This document shows positions 49,757 through 58,135 of a stretch of DNA of 64,000 nucleotides, one piece after another; within the stretch, counting starts at the first letter, position 1, and every line of letters starts with the position of its first letter. The position numbers and the translations under genes were made by a program. Source of the stretch: Phycisphaeraceae bacterium (GTDB lineage: Bacteria > Planctomycetota > Phycisphaerae > Phycisphaerales > UBA1924); NCBI GenBank assembly GCA_019636845.1, contig JAHBWV010000001.1, positions 1,364,001-1,428,000 of the forward strand, written 5' to 3'. Under the pieces are notes generated by a model. That model had not been told where the DNA came from, did not search any database, and saw only the letters and a list, made by a program, of their open reading frames with translations.

Positions 49757-51016
49757 ATGGGTGAGAACACACTGAAGTCGAGGTTCGTGCGGAATGCCGC
49801 GATGGCGATGCTTGGCGCGTGCGTGATGACGGCCACCGGCTGCAACGCATTCCGCGGTCATGGGAAGTACACGCAGGAGCACATCAACAAGTCTCGCGAG
49901 CGTCTGGACCAGATGAAGGCCGCGACGCAGTTCGACATGGCGATGCAGACGTATCGGGCGGGCGACCTTGAGAAGGCGCAGCGTCTGATCGACGCCACCC
50001 TCGCGATGAGCCCGACGGTTGCTCGTGCGCACGTTCTCCGCGGACGGATCCTCATCGAGAGGGGCATGATCGAGGAGGCGTTGATCTCTTTGAAGCGTGG
50101 CGAGGCCCTCGATCCGACCAACGCGGATGCGAGCTACTTCCAGGCGATCGCGTATGAGCGAGTGCTGAAGCGTGAGGATGCGCTGTCCTACTTCATGAAG
50201 TCGGCCGAACTGGATCCGACGAATCCGCAGCATGTGGTTGCGGCCGCGGAGATGATGATCGATCTCGGCCGTACCCAGGAGGCGGAGGCATATCTGACGC
50301 GCCAGACGGAGCGTTTCGAGCACAACGCGGGCGTTCGCCAGACGCTCGGGCATCTTGCGATGATGCGTGACGATCCTAAGACGGCTTCCATCATGTTCAA
50401 TGAGGCCCGTCTGCTCGCGCCGGATGACAGCGCGATCCTGGAGGACCTGACTCGTGCTCAGCTTGCGATCGGTTCTTTCGGCGAGGCGGAGATGAACGTC
50501 TCTCGCCTGCTGCGTGATCCTCAGAACGCATCGCGTCGTGACCTTCTGCACGTTCGGGCTCGCTGCCTGACGGAGCTGAACCGGATGGTGGAAGCGCGCG
50601 ACGTGCTTGTGCAGCTCACGAGCGGGCTTGAGGGCGCGGCAGACACGGAGGCGTGGGTCGGGCTCGGTAACGTGGCGTTTGTGCTGAAGGATCTGAATCG
50701 TGTGCGGACGGCATCGGCTCGGGTGATCGCGCTCGCGCCCGATCGTCCTGATGGGTACATGCTGAAGGCGTTGTGGCATCGACGGATGGGAGACGCGGAT
50801 CGCGCCCTGCTGGAGGTGGAGCGCACCCTGCAACGCAGCCCGAGCCATGCCTCGGCGCTGACGCTGAAGGGCATCATGCTTGCGGACCGTGGTCAGTATG
50901 AGGATGCACGCATTGCTCTGGGTGCCGCGCTCCGCGCGGATCCGGCGAACTCGGATGTTGCGGTGCTCCTCGGCTCGGTCGAGCAGGCGGAGATGGCTTC
51001 TGCCGGCGAGCTCTGA
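49757..51016 (+). CDS. TPR-repeat lipoprotein, likely secretin partner
   Basis: A 419-residue protein with a lipoprotein signal (VMTATGC, Cys29 of the annotated start). Residues about 50-400 form eight or more tetratricopeptide-like repeats with the pattern A-x-x-x-G-x-x-x-x-A, for example AQTYRAGDLEKAQRLIDATLAMSP and VLRGRILIERGMIEEALISL. It resembles PilF/PilW-type pilotins that move secretins to the outer membrane, though those are smaller. The start follows AGAAGGAGAACGAATC. It lies 76 bases after the secretin and converges with recJ. A role in secretin assembly is an inference from position. Confidence 0.85.
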   Translation: MGENTLKSRFVRNAAMAMLGACVMTATGCNAFRGHGKYTQEHINKSRERLDQMKAATQFDMAMQTYRAGDLEKAQRLIDATLAMSPTVARAHVLRGRILIERGMIEEALISLKRGEALDPTNADASYFQAIAYERVLKREDALSYFMKSAELDPTNPQHVVAAAEMMIDLGRTQEAEAYLTRQTERFEHNAGVRQTLGHLAMMRDDPKTASIMFNEARLLAPDDSAILEDLTRAQLAIGSFGEAEMNVSRLLRDPQNASRRDLLHVRARCLTELNRMVEARDVLVQLTSGLEGAADTEAWVGLGNVAFVLKDLNRVRTASARVIALAPDRPDGYMLKALWHRRMGDADRALLEVERTLQRSPSHASALTLKGIMLADRGQYEDARIALGAALRADPANSDVAVLLGSVEQAEMASAGEL

Positions 51017-51032
51017 GAGAGCGTCGGCGGGT

Positions 51033-52814
51033 TCAGCCCGGCTGGAGATCAACCAGTTCGGGTTCGACGAGGCCTGACCACGTGGAGAGTTTGGGAATGA
51101 CGAGCGCGTCGATCCTCGTGCCAACGGGGATCGACGCTGCCGTTTGGGGGTGACGAGACGCCCAGTTCCACCCGATGACACGCAGCGAGCGTTCGCCTTC
51201 ACGGAGGGTGAGCTTGATGTGGGCACCGGCTTTGCCGAACGGCTCGGGGCGGGCCGAGACGCGAAGGCCGGAGAGCCGCACCCGAACCGGCGGATTCTCT
51301 CGTCCGAAGGGTGCAAGGAGTTCGAGTTGGCGGATCGCGAGCGGTGTCAGGTCTCGGATTGAGGCGTCGCAGTCGAACTGGACCCTCGGGATGAGATCTT
51401 CGGGATTGAGCAGGCGTGATGCGTGGGAAGTGAACGCGTCGCGAAAGGCGTCGAGCTTGTCCGGCGTGAGTTTGAGCCCGGCGGCCATGTCGTGCCCGCC
51501 GAAGGTGTGGAGGTGGGGCGAGCACTCGGAGAGCGCGGCGTGCAAGGAGTATCCGTCGATGGATCGGCCGGAGCCGGCGAGCATCTGTCCCTGGTGTTGG
51601 AGCAGGATTGTCGGTCTTCCGGTGCGCTCGACGAGCCGGGAGCAGACGATGCCGATGACGCCCGTGTGCCATTCTGGGTGAGCGAGCACGATTGCCCGGG
51701 TGTCGGCGTGGAGCATGCCGCTCTCCGCGGCAAGTTCGAGGGCTTGTTCGGCGATCTGCTTCTCGACTGTTCGTCGATTGTCGTTCAGGCGTGTGAGGTC
51801 TCTTGCGATCTCGGCGGCTCTCAGGGGGTCGTCGGTGAGCATGAGTTCGAGGGCTTCTCGCGCGTGGCCGAGTCTGCCGCACGCGTTGAGGCGCGGCGCG
51901 AGCGAGAAGCCGACAGCATCGGTGTCGATTCTGTCGCCATCGAGTGAGCTAGCTTTGACGAGTGCGCGCAGGCCGATGAATGGCGATGTGCGGATGCGTG
52001 GGAGGCCGGAACGCACGATGACGCGGTTCTCTCCGAGGAGCGGGACTACGTCGGCGATCGCGCCGAGAGCCGCGAGGGCGAGGAGTTCGACGAGAAGGTC
52101 GCGGAGGTGCTGGGGCAATCTCGGGCTGGCAGCGTGCATGGTGCAGAGTCGCCAGGCGAGTTTGTACGCGACGCCTGCTCCGCAGAGGTCGGCGAAGGGA
52201 TAGGCGGATCCCGGGCGGCGCGGGTGGACGATGGCGTATGCGGGAGGCAGGTCGGCCTCATTCTCCGCGCCGTTGTGGTGATCCGTGATGATGAGGTCGA
52301 TGCCCAGATCACGAGCAAGCATCGCCGGGCCGGTTGCGGTGATGCCGCAATCGACAGTCACGATGACGGCCGCGCCGGCTTCGGCGAGCGAGCGGATCGC
52401 GTCGGCGTTGAGTCCGTATCCTTCGTCGATACGGTGTGGGATGTATGTGATGACTCGCGCTTCGGGATGGATGGCTGTGAGTGTGCGTGCGAGGATTGCG
52501 GAGGCGGTGACGCCATCGACGTCGTAGTCGCCGTAGATTGCGATGGGCTGTTGGGAGGCGGCGGCATGAAGGATGCGCTCAGCGGCGCGGTCCATATCGG
52601 GGAGCAGTGAAGGGTCGTGCAAGTGTGCGAGGCGCGGTGCGAGGAACTTCTCGGATTCTTCGTTGAGCAGCCCACGTGCTTCGAGGACTCTGGTTGTGAG
52701 CGGCTCATACCCCCGCGCGAGTTGGCTGGATCCGGGTCGTGCCGATGTGTCGGAGCCGGACGAGATCGGCCGCCAGAGCTTGGTTAAGCCGCGTACTGTG
52801 TGAACTTGCGTCAT
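51033..52814 (-). CDS. recJ: Single-stranded-DNA exonuclease RecJ
   Basis: A 593-residue protein of the DHH family. The first motif is AIYGDYDVDGVTASAIL, followed by VDCGITATG and IITDHHNGAENEADLPP (the DHH motif), then LAALGAIADVVPL and the DHHA1 region with SIDGYSLHAALSECSPHLHTFGGHDMAAGL. The C-terminal OB-fold segment GRENPPVRVRLSGLRV is also present. RecJ degrades 5'-ended single strands in recombination and mismatch repair. The start chosen is the ATG at 52814; the frame stays open for about 119 residues further upstream into the divergent adenosyltransferase gene without family support. Confidence 0.95.
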   Translation of the reverse strand: MTQVHTVRGLTKLWRPISSGSDTSARPGSSQLARGYEPLTTRVLEARGLLNEESEKFLAPRLAHLHDPSLLPDMDRAAERILHAAASQQPIAIYGDYDVDGVTASAILARTLTAIHPEARVITYIPHRIDEGYGLNADAIRSLAEAGAAVIVTVDCGITATGPAMLARDLGIDLIITDHHNGAENEADLPPAYAIVHPRRPGSAYPFADLCGAGVAYKLAWRLCTMHAASPRLPQHLRDLLVELLALAALGAIADVVPLLGENRVIVRSGLPRIRTSPFIGLRALVKASSLDGDRIDTDAVGFSLAPRLNACGRLGHAREALELMLTDDPLRAAEIARDLTRLNDNRRTVEKQIAEQALELAAESGMLHADTRAIVLAHPEWHTGVIGIVCSRLVERTGRPTILLQHQGQMLAGSGRSIDGYSLHAALSECSPHLHTFGGHDMAAGLKLTPDKLDAFRDAFTSHASRLLNPEDLIPRVQFDCDASIRDLTPLAIRQLELLAPFGRENPPVRVRLSGLRVSARPEPFGKAGAHIKLTLREGERSLRVIGWNWASRHPQTAASIPVGTRIDALVIPKLSTWSGLVEPELVDLQPG

Positions 52815-52952
52815 CCGTGGCGCCGCATAGCGGTTGATTGGTTCGAGCCGGCGCGACCGGGGGGCGGCCAGCGGTGTAGCGAGCGTACGGCCGGGCGGGC
52901 ACTGCTGCAAGCCGCCGTGGTGCGATTGTGAAACGTGTCTTGTGGAGGCCCG

Positions 52953-53555
52953 ATGGTCAAGCTCAATCGTATTTACACACGCACCGGGGACGATGGGACG
53001 ACAGGTTTGGGTACCGGGGGGCGTGTCGCGAAGGATGATCCTCGAGTCGAGGCGTATGGCAGCGTTGATGAGGCGAATGCCGCGTTGGGCGTGGCGATTG
53101 CGATGGCTGGCGTGTGCGAGCCGGGTGGGAAGGGTGAGCGGATCGTGGGGGTGCTGCTGAGTGTGCAGCATGATCTTTTCGATCTGGGGGCGGATCTGTG
53201 CGTGCCCCGTACTTCGGCTGAGACCGAGGGGTCCAGACTTCGTGTGTTGCCCGGTCAGGTGGAGAGACTTGAGCGTCTCATTGACGAGTTCAATGAGAAC
53301 CTTGCGCCGCTGACCAGTTTCGTGTTGCCGGGTGGGAGCCGATTGTCATCAGGGCTGCATCTGGCACGAACGGTTGTGCGTCGGGCGGAGCGGCTGGTGG
53401 TGGGGCTGCGACGAGCGGAGCCAGACGCAACCTCGGAGGTTTCTGTTCGGTATCTGAACCGGTTGAGTGATTTGCTGTTTGTCCTTTCGCGAGTTGCGAA
53501 CGACAATGGCGCGACCGACACGCTCTGGGTTCCTGGGGCCAATCGAGTCACGTAA
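52953..53555 (+). CDS. PduO-type cob(I)alamin adenosyltransferase
   Basis: A 200-residue protein with the ATR signature: YTRTGDDGTTGLGTGGRVAKDDPRVEAYGSVDEANAALG near the N-terminus, SVQHDLFDLGADL, then LHLARTVVRRAERLVVGL and VRYLNRLSDLLFVLSRVAN at the end. The ATP-binding Thr/Gly loop and the Arg of VRRAER are conserved. It makes adenosylcobalamin from cob(I)alamin and ATP. The start follows GTGGAGGCCCG. The gene stands alone. A FecCD permease at 4688 could import cobalamin, but there is no direct link. Confidence 0.95.
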   Translation: MVKLNRIYTRTGDDGTTGLGTGGRVAKDDPRVEAYGSVDEANAALGVAIAMAGVCEPGGKGERIVGVLLSVQHDLFDLGADLCVPRTSAETEGSRLRVLPGQVERLERLIDEFNENLAPLTSFVLPGGSRLSSGLHLARTVVRRAERLVVGLRRAEPDATSEVSVRYLNRLSDLLFVLSRVANDNGATDTLWVPGANRVT

Positions 53556-53620
53556 GCTCATCGCGTAACCCGCGGCACTCGGTTCGAGCTGCGGATTGCG
53601 GGTGTTTCCTGGAGCCGTTG

Positions 53621-55087
53621 GTGGCGAAGCGAGGATCGGACAGCACGTCGGTTTCAAGCCCGCTGACGCTGGAGTTCCGTCAGGAGTTCGAGGCGGAGAC
53701 GCTTTCGCTGCTGCAGAAGCGTTTCCTGTGGTTCACGGGAGTGGTCAGCGTTGTGGGGCTTGTGGCGATCGTGGCGAAGGCCGCGGTGGATCTGTGGCGT
53801 GAGACACCTGAGCTTGACTTGATCGGTTACGGAGTGGGTGTCGGGTCGTTGCTTGTGTACGTCGCGGCGTACCTGATCGTGCTGCTGGGTCATGTCTCGC
53901 GTGAGCGTGTCCACACGATTGCGTTCGCGATCGTTGTGCTGGATGGACTGCTTCACATCGGACTCTGGACGTTCACCGATCCTCATGCGGGATTCGGTAT
54001 GTGGGGTGTGCTGCTGACGCACGTGCTCGCGTGCAGCTTCCTGCCCTGGACTGCGATGCAGGCCCTTGGTCCGATCGTGGTGCTTGTGCTTGTGAATGCT
54101 GTCGCGATCGTGCTTGGTACGAAGCCGGGACCTGCCGGCGAGACACGGGTGGCGCTGATGATCGTGAGCATCGGGCTCAGCCCCCTGGTCGGTCTGCCGG
54201 GGACGCTGATCTGCTGGCTGCGTCACTCGAGGCGCGTCGAGCAGTTCAAGATGCGTGCGCTGGCGACGAAGTACGGGGAGTTTCGACGGGAACTCACGGA
54301 TGCCAGGAGGATCCACGAGTCGCTCTTTCCCACGCCTCAGGACTCGGGGGATATCCGCTTTCACTACCTGTACGAGCCGATGCGACAGATCGGCGGTGAT
54401 TATCTGTTCGTTGCGAGCTCTCCGACGGACGACGGGCGTCGCGAGATGCTGAGCTTCGTGGTGATCGATGTGACGGGACACGGCATTCCTGCGGCCCTGA
54501 CGGTGAATCGCCTGCACGGGGAGCTGAGCCGCTTGTTTGCTGAGTATCCGAGCATCCGGCCCGGTGAAGTTCTCAAGCTTCTGAACAGGTACGTGCATCT
54601 CACGCTCGCCAACCACTCGGTGTATGTGACGGCGATCTGCGGTCGCATCGATCCGCTGCACGACACGCTTGAGTATGCGAGCGGCGGGCATCCGACGGCG
54701 TTTCTCCGCGCGGTCGATGGGACGGTTGAGGAGCTTCAGTCCACGGCTTTGGTGCTTGGGGCGTGCCCGGATGCGGAGTTCGATCCTGAGCCGCGTATCC
54801 TGCGGTTCGGGCCGGGAGACTCCGTGATCGCGTACACGGATGGGGCTCTGGAAGCGAAGGACAAAGACGGCAAGATGCTGGGCACGCGCGGGATGCAGCG
54901 GATTGTGGGAGCTCCATCCCACTGCCCGAGCGGAACGTGGCCTCAGGTGATTCTGGGCGTGGTTGAGCAGCACCGGCACGGCCCTCCGGCGGATGACACG
55001 CTCGTGATTGAGGTCTTCCGGACGCTGGACGCGATGCCGCGCGAGGCGATTGAGGTGAGCGAGAGCCGGGTTTCGTCGATGCGGTAG
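53621..55087 (+). CDS. Membrane SpoIIE/RsbU-type serine phosphatase
   Basis: A 488-residue protein. Residues about 35-210 form five or six membrane helices (FLWFTGVVSVVGLVAIVAKAA, LLVYVAAYLIVLLGHV, LGPIVVLVLVNAVAIVLG). A short helical linker (EFRRELTDARRIHESLFPTP) precedes the PP2C SpoIIE domain: MRQIGGDYLFV, SFVVIDVTGHGIPAALTVNRLHGELSRL, RYVHLTLANHSVYVT, YASGGHPTAFLR, DSVIAYTDGALEA and PADDTLVIEVFR. These are the metal-binding Asp motifs. The start is the GTG at 53621 after GGAG, with TTG at 53618 possible. No anti-anti-sigma partner is adjacent. It would sense a membrane or small-molecule signal; the ligand is unknown. Confidence 0.9.
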   Translation: MAKRGSDSTSVSSPLTLEFRQEFEAETLSLLQKRFLWFTGVVSVVGLVAIVAKAAVDLWRETPELDLIGYGVGVGSLLVYVAAYLIVLLGHVSRERVHTIAFAIVVLDGLLHIGLWTFTDPHAGFGMWGVLLTHVLACSFLPWTAMQALGPIVVLVLVNAVAIVLGTKPGPAGETRVALMIVSIGLSPLVGLPGTLICWLRHSRRVEQFKMRALATKYGEFRRELTDARRIHESLFPTPQDSGDIRFHYLYEPMRQIGGDYLFVASSPTDDGRREMLSFVVIDVTGHGIPAALTVNRLHGELSRLFAEYPSIRPGEVLKLLNRYVHLTLANHSVYVTAICGRIDPLHDTLEYASGGHPTAFLRAVDGTVEELQSTALVLGACPDAEFDPEPRILRFGPGDSVIAYTDGALEAKDKDGKMLGTRGMQRIVGAPSHCPSGTWPQVILGVVEQHRHGPPADDTLVIEVFRTLDAMPREAIEVSESRVSSMR

Positions 55088-55124
55088 CCCGACGGTGTTG
55101 TCTCGGTCGAACTCGGAGAGTCGG

Positions 55125-55433
55125 TCAGTCCTTGACGCCCTTGACGCGGTCGGGGTCTGTGTACTTTGACAGGGCTGTGTCCAGATCGACGTTCATGATG
55201 TTCGCAAGTGTGGCGAGCCATGCCAAGACGTCGGCAAACTCCTCGTGCATGTTCGCAATTTGTTGGGAAGTGGGGGATTTGCCCGGGCGGTTTTCGTGCA
55301 AGGCGGTCGCCAGCTCTCCAACTTCCTCCATGAAGAGGAGGAATGTGCCTGCGGGTCCTCTGGCCGAATCCGTGGCGTAGTAGCGATCGCGGATCAGTGC
55401 TTGGAATGCCTGGACGCTCAGGGGGTGGTTCAT
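55125..55433 (-). CDS. MazG-like nucleotide pyrophosphohydrolase
   Basis: A 102-residue all-helical protein. FMEEVGELATALHENRP and HEEFADVLAWLATLANIMNVDLDTAL are the two MazG motifs (EExxEL and ExxDxL) that bind Mg2+ and the nucleotide diphosphate. The start at 55433 is chosen because the extension to 55487 overlaps the promoter region of rpsL. Such small MazG proteins act as house-cleaning pyrophosphatases on non-canonical dNTPs. It stands alone, divergent from rpsL and convergent with the phosphatase. Confidence 0.87.
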   Translation of the reverse strand: MNHPLSVQAFQALIRDRYYATDSARGPAGTFLLFMEEVGELATALHENRPGKSPTSQQIANMHEEFADVLAWLATLANIMNVDLDTALSKYTDPDRVKGVKD

Positions 55434-55502
55434 GATCGAAGGGTAAGCGGAGTCGCGCTGCTGCTGGGGGCGTCTGGGTGCAAACACTGGACGAACGTCG
55501 GC

Positions 55503-55530
55503 TTGAAGCGGCTTGGGGAGCGGCTAGCAT
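55503..55530 (+). promoter_or_regulatory. Candidate promoter for rpsL
   Basis: TTGAAG (55503-55508) and TAGCAT (55525-55530) are separated by 16 bases, 52 bases before the rpsL ATG. Each matches the sigma-70 consensus at four of six positions. It is a plausible but not a strong pair. Confidence 0.3.
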
Positions 55531-55581
55531 TGTGGCCCGGCAGTGTCCGGCAGATTTTGTCAGCACGTTTCTGGAATACCT

Positions 55582-55956
<375 letters not shown>

Positions 55957-55970
55957 CGTTGAGAGCATGT

Positions 55971-55999
55971 AGGGACACCGCTCTGGAGAGCGGTGCCAC
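55971..55999. repeat. Hairpin repeat between rpsL and rpsG
   Basis: CACCGCTCT (55976-55984) and AGAGCGGTG (55987-55995) form a perfect 9-base stem with a GG turn; GCCAC follows and GGGA precedes. It is the intact version of the element at 37275-37302 and lies 14 bases after the rpsL stop. Confidence 0.65.
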
Positions 56000-56089
56000 G
56001 GTTGGGCAAGTAATCGGCGACGGGTTGCCCGCCCGGGCCGGTGAACAGGGCCGCGGTGTAGCGGCGGATGAGCCACGAAGGAGGCCTCC

Positions 56090-56584
56090 ATGGGTGGTCG
56101 TTTCACAGCGTCGGTCGAGCAGCTCCGTCCTGATCCGAAGTACGGCGACAAGGTGCTCTCGAAGTTCATCAACTGCGTCATGGAGGACGGCAAGAAGTCC
56201 GTCGCGACGCGGATCATTTACGACGCGATGGACATCATCGACGAGAAGCTTGCGAAGATCGAGGATCCGAACAAGCCGGCCGACGCGATCGGTTGCTTCC
56301 ATATGGCGATCAACAACGTGAAGCCGTATGTCGAGGTCCGCTCCAAGCGAATCGGCGGAGCCAACTACCAGGTGCCGATGCAGGTGAACAACAAGCGTCA
56401 GCAGTCGCTGGCGTTCCGTTGGATCATCGCTGCGGTCCGGAGCGAGAAGGGCCGTCCGTTCGCCCATCGCCTCGCTGATGAGATCGTCGCAGCCGCGAAG
56501 GGTGAGGGCAAGGCGATGCAGACGCGTGATCAGACGCACCGCATGGCCGAGGCCAACAAGGCGTTCGCACACTTCGCTCACTGA
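56090..56584 (+). CDS. rpsG: 30S ribosomal protein S7
   Basis: A 164-residue protein. MGGRFTASVEQLRPDPKYGDKVLSKFINCVMEDGKK, shown by its key residues DPKYG and VMEDGKK, then VRSKRIGGANYQVPMQV and GKGRPFAHRLADE-like segments are the S7 patterns. S7 nucleates assembly of the 30S head and contacts the E-site tRNA. The start has AAGGAGGCCTCC upstream, overlapping the ATG closely. The gene is followed by a strong terminator and not by fusA. Confidence 0.98.
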   Translation: MGGRFTASVEQLRPDPKYGDKVLSKFINCVMEDGKKSVATRIIYDAMDIIDEKLAKIEDPNKPADAIGCFHMAINNVKPYVEVRSKRIGGANYQVPMQVNNKRQQSLAFRWIIAAVRSEKGRPFAHRLADEIVAAAKGEGKAMQTRDQTHRMAEANKAFAHFAH

Positions 56585-56610
56585 TCGAGCATCGTTTCGA
56601 GCTTTGACGA

Positions 56611-56632
56611 GGCCCGGCAGATCTGCCGGGCC
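56611..56632 (+). terminator. Rho-independent terminator after rpsG
   Basis: GGCCCGGCAGA and TCTGCCGGGCC (56611-56632) form a perfect palindrome, followed by TCTTTGTTTTTCTT. It lies 26 bases after the S7 stop. Confidence 0.9.
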
Positions 56633-56802
56633 TCTTTGTTTTTCTTATGCCTGCGTCCGGGTTTGGTTATTGCGTGCGGAGAGAGGGTTCTTGGCGGGGT
56701 CCGGATTCCATCGCTCATTGAACATCATCAGGAGACCGACGTACCAGAGCGTGCGGCGATCCGGCGGCTGTCGATTCGATTGCGGAATCAGGAGCGATCA
56801 GG

Positions 56803-58101
56803 ATGGGAACGCTGGCGGAGGGCGATGGTGGGGATGTGCGCGTGTCGCGGGCGTTTGCGGGTCTTGGTCCGTGGGTCGTTGCCTGGGCTGTGCTGAGCGT
56901 TGTTGGATCCTGGGTTCAACTCGGCTTGTGGGGCGGTTCGACGCACCTTGATGGGTTGCTGTCCACGCAAGCTGGACGGGCGATTGCGAATCTGGTTGCG
57001 TTGCCTACACAGGCATTCAATACCGCGTTGATGATTCTGCTGCACATGCGTGCCGACCGGAGCGCGGTGCTGATTGTGTCGTCGGTGGTGATCGGTTGGG
57101 CGTGCGTGCTGTTCGGGCTTCGGACATTGCTGCGCGTATGGGTGCGGGTGCGTTCGGTGCTGGTGGGTGCTGGGCCGAGTGTGGTGCGAGAGCGGCACGC
57201 GGTCGTAGAGAGGGGTGGGCCCGCGATTCCGTCGAGGCGGGCGTTCCTGTTGGATGGGCCGCTGGTGATTGGCGGTGCCGCGGGGGGGCTTGTGGGGGCG
57301 CACAGCGTGGTGGTCGCGCCGTTTGATCTGAGGATTGAGCGGTACACGGTGGGGGTGAGGGACTTGGCGCGCGGGCTTGAGGGGATGCGGTTGGTGCAGA
57401 TCTCGGATACGCATCTGGGGCCGCACGTGCCGCCGGAGTTTGTGGCCCGCGTTGTGCGTGAGTCGATCGCTCTGAGGCCGGATGTGTTCGTGCTGACGGG
57501 TGACTATGTGCATCGGGGGACAGACTGCAACGCGCGTGCGGCGGCGTTGTTCGCGCCGTTGGTGGAGACTGGGCGGCCTGTGATCGGGGTTCTGGGGAAC
57601 CATGATTGGTACGGTGATGGTCGGGACATGAAGAGGCAGTTGTCGGGCGTGGGCGTGCGGATGGTGGACAACGATCGCGTGTTCATTGATGCCGCGACGC
57701 GGGGAATGTGGGATCGTGCGCCGGCCGCGGGCGTGTGCATTGCGGGGCTTGGTGACTTCGGCAGGGACACGATGGACATTGAGGCGGCGTTCCGCGATGT
57801 GCCAGAGGAGATGCCCCGGATCGTGCTTCAGCACCAGCCGGACGCGGTCGAGACGCGTGCGTTCGTCGAGGGGCCCCGGATGGATGTGATCTTCGCGGGG
57901 CACACGCATGGTGGGCAGATTCGTCTGCCGCTGATAGGGGCTCCGGTGACGTTGAGCCGGTATGGGCAGAAGTATGCGTCGGGGCTTGCGCAGGGGCCGC
58001 GGTGCCCGGTGGTGGTGTCGCGGGGGATCGGGATGTCGTTTCTGCCTGTGCGGATCGGGGTGAGGCCTGAGGTTGTGGAAGTGACGCTCACTCGAATGTG
58101 A
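56803..58101 (+). CDS. Membrane metallophosphoesterase with internal Tat-like motif
   Basis: A 432-residue protein. The first 140 residues hold three or four membrane helices. A Tat-like motif PSRRAFLLDGPLVIGGAAGG follows at about 145-165, then a calcineurin-type phosphoesterase domain: LVQISDTHLGPHV, VFVLTGDYVHRG, GVLGNHDWYGD, then IFAGHTHGGQ. These are the metal-binding GD, GNHD and GHTH motifs. YkuE/YaeI-like homologues act on cell-wall teichoic acid or lipid A-type substrates outside the membrane. The start follows AGGAGCGATCAGG. No partner gene is evident. Confidence 0.85.
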   Translation: MGTLAEGDGGDVRVSRAFAGLGPWVVAWAVLSVVGSWVQLGLWGGSTHLDGLLSTQAGRAIANLVALPTQAFNTALMILLHMRADRSAVLIVSSVVIGWACVLFGLRTLLRVWVRVRSVLVGAGPSVVRERHAVVERGGPAIPSRRAFLLDGPLVIGGAAGGLVGAHSVVVAPFDLRIERYTVGVRDLARGLEGMRLVQISDTHLGPHVPPEFVARVVRESIALRPDVFVLTGDYVHRGTDCNARAAALFAPLVETGRPVIGVLGNHDWYGDGRDMKRQLSGVGVRMVDNDRVFIDAATRGMWDRAPAAGVCIAGLGDFGRDTMDIEAAFRDVPEEMPRIVLQHQPDAVETRAFVEGPRMDVIFAGHTHGGQIRLPLIGAPVTLSRYGQKYASGLAQGPRCPVVVSRGIGMSFLPVRIGVRPEVVEVTLTRM

Positions 58102-58135
58102 CGGCGACGGGACGAGGAGCATCCTACAACTTGGC

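Noticed and set aside
49337-51316. Minus-strand frame of 659 codons opposite the secretin end and TPR gene
   Set aside because: Composition is typical of antisense shadow; the sense genes have clear signal peptide and repeats.
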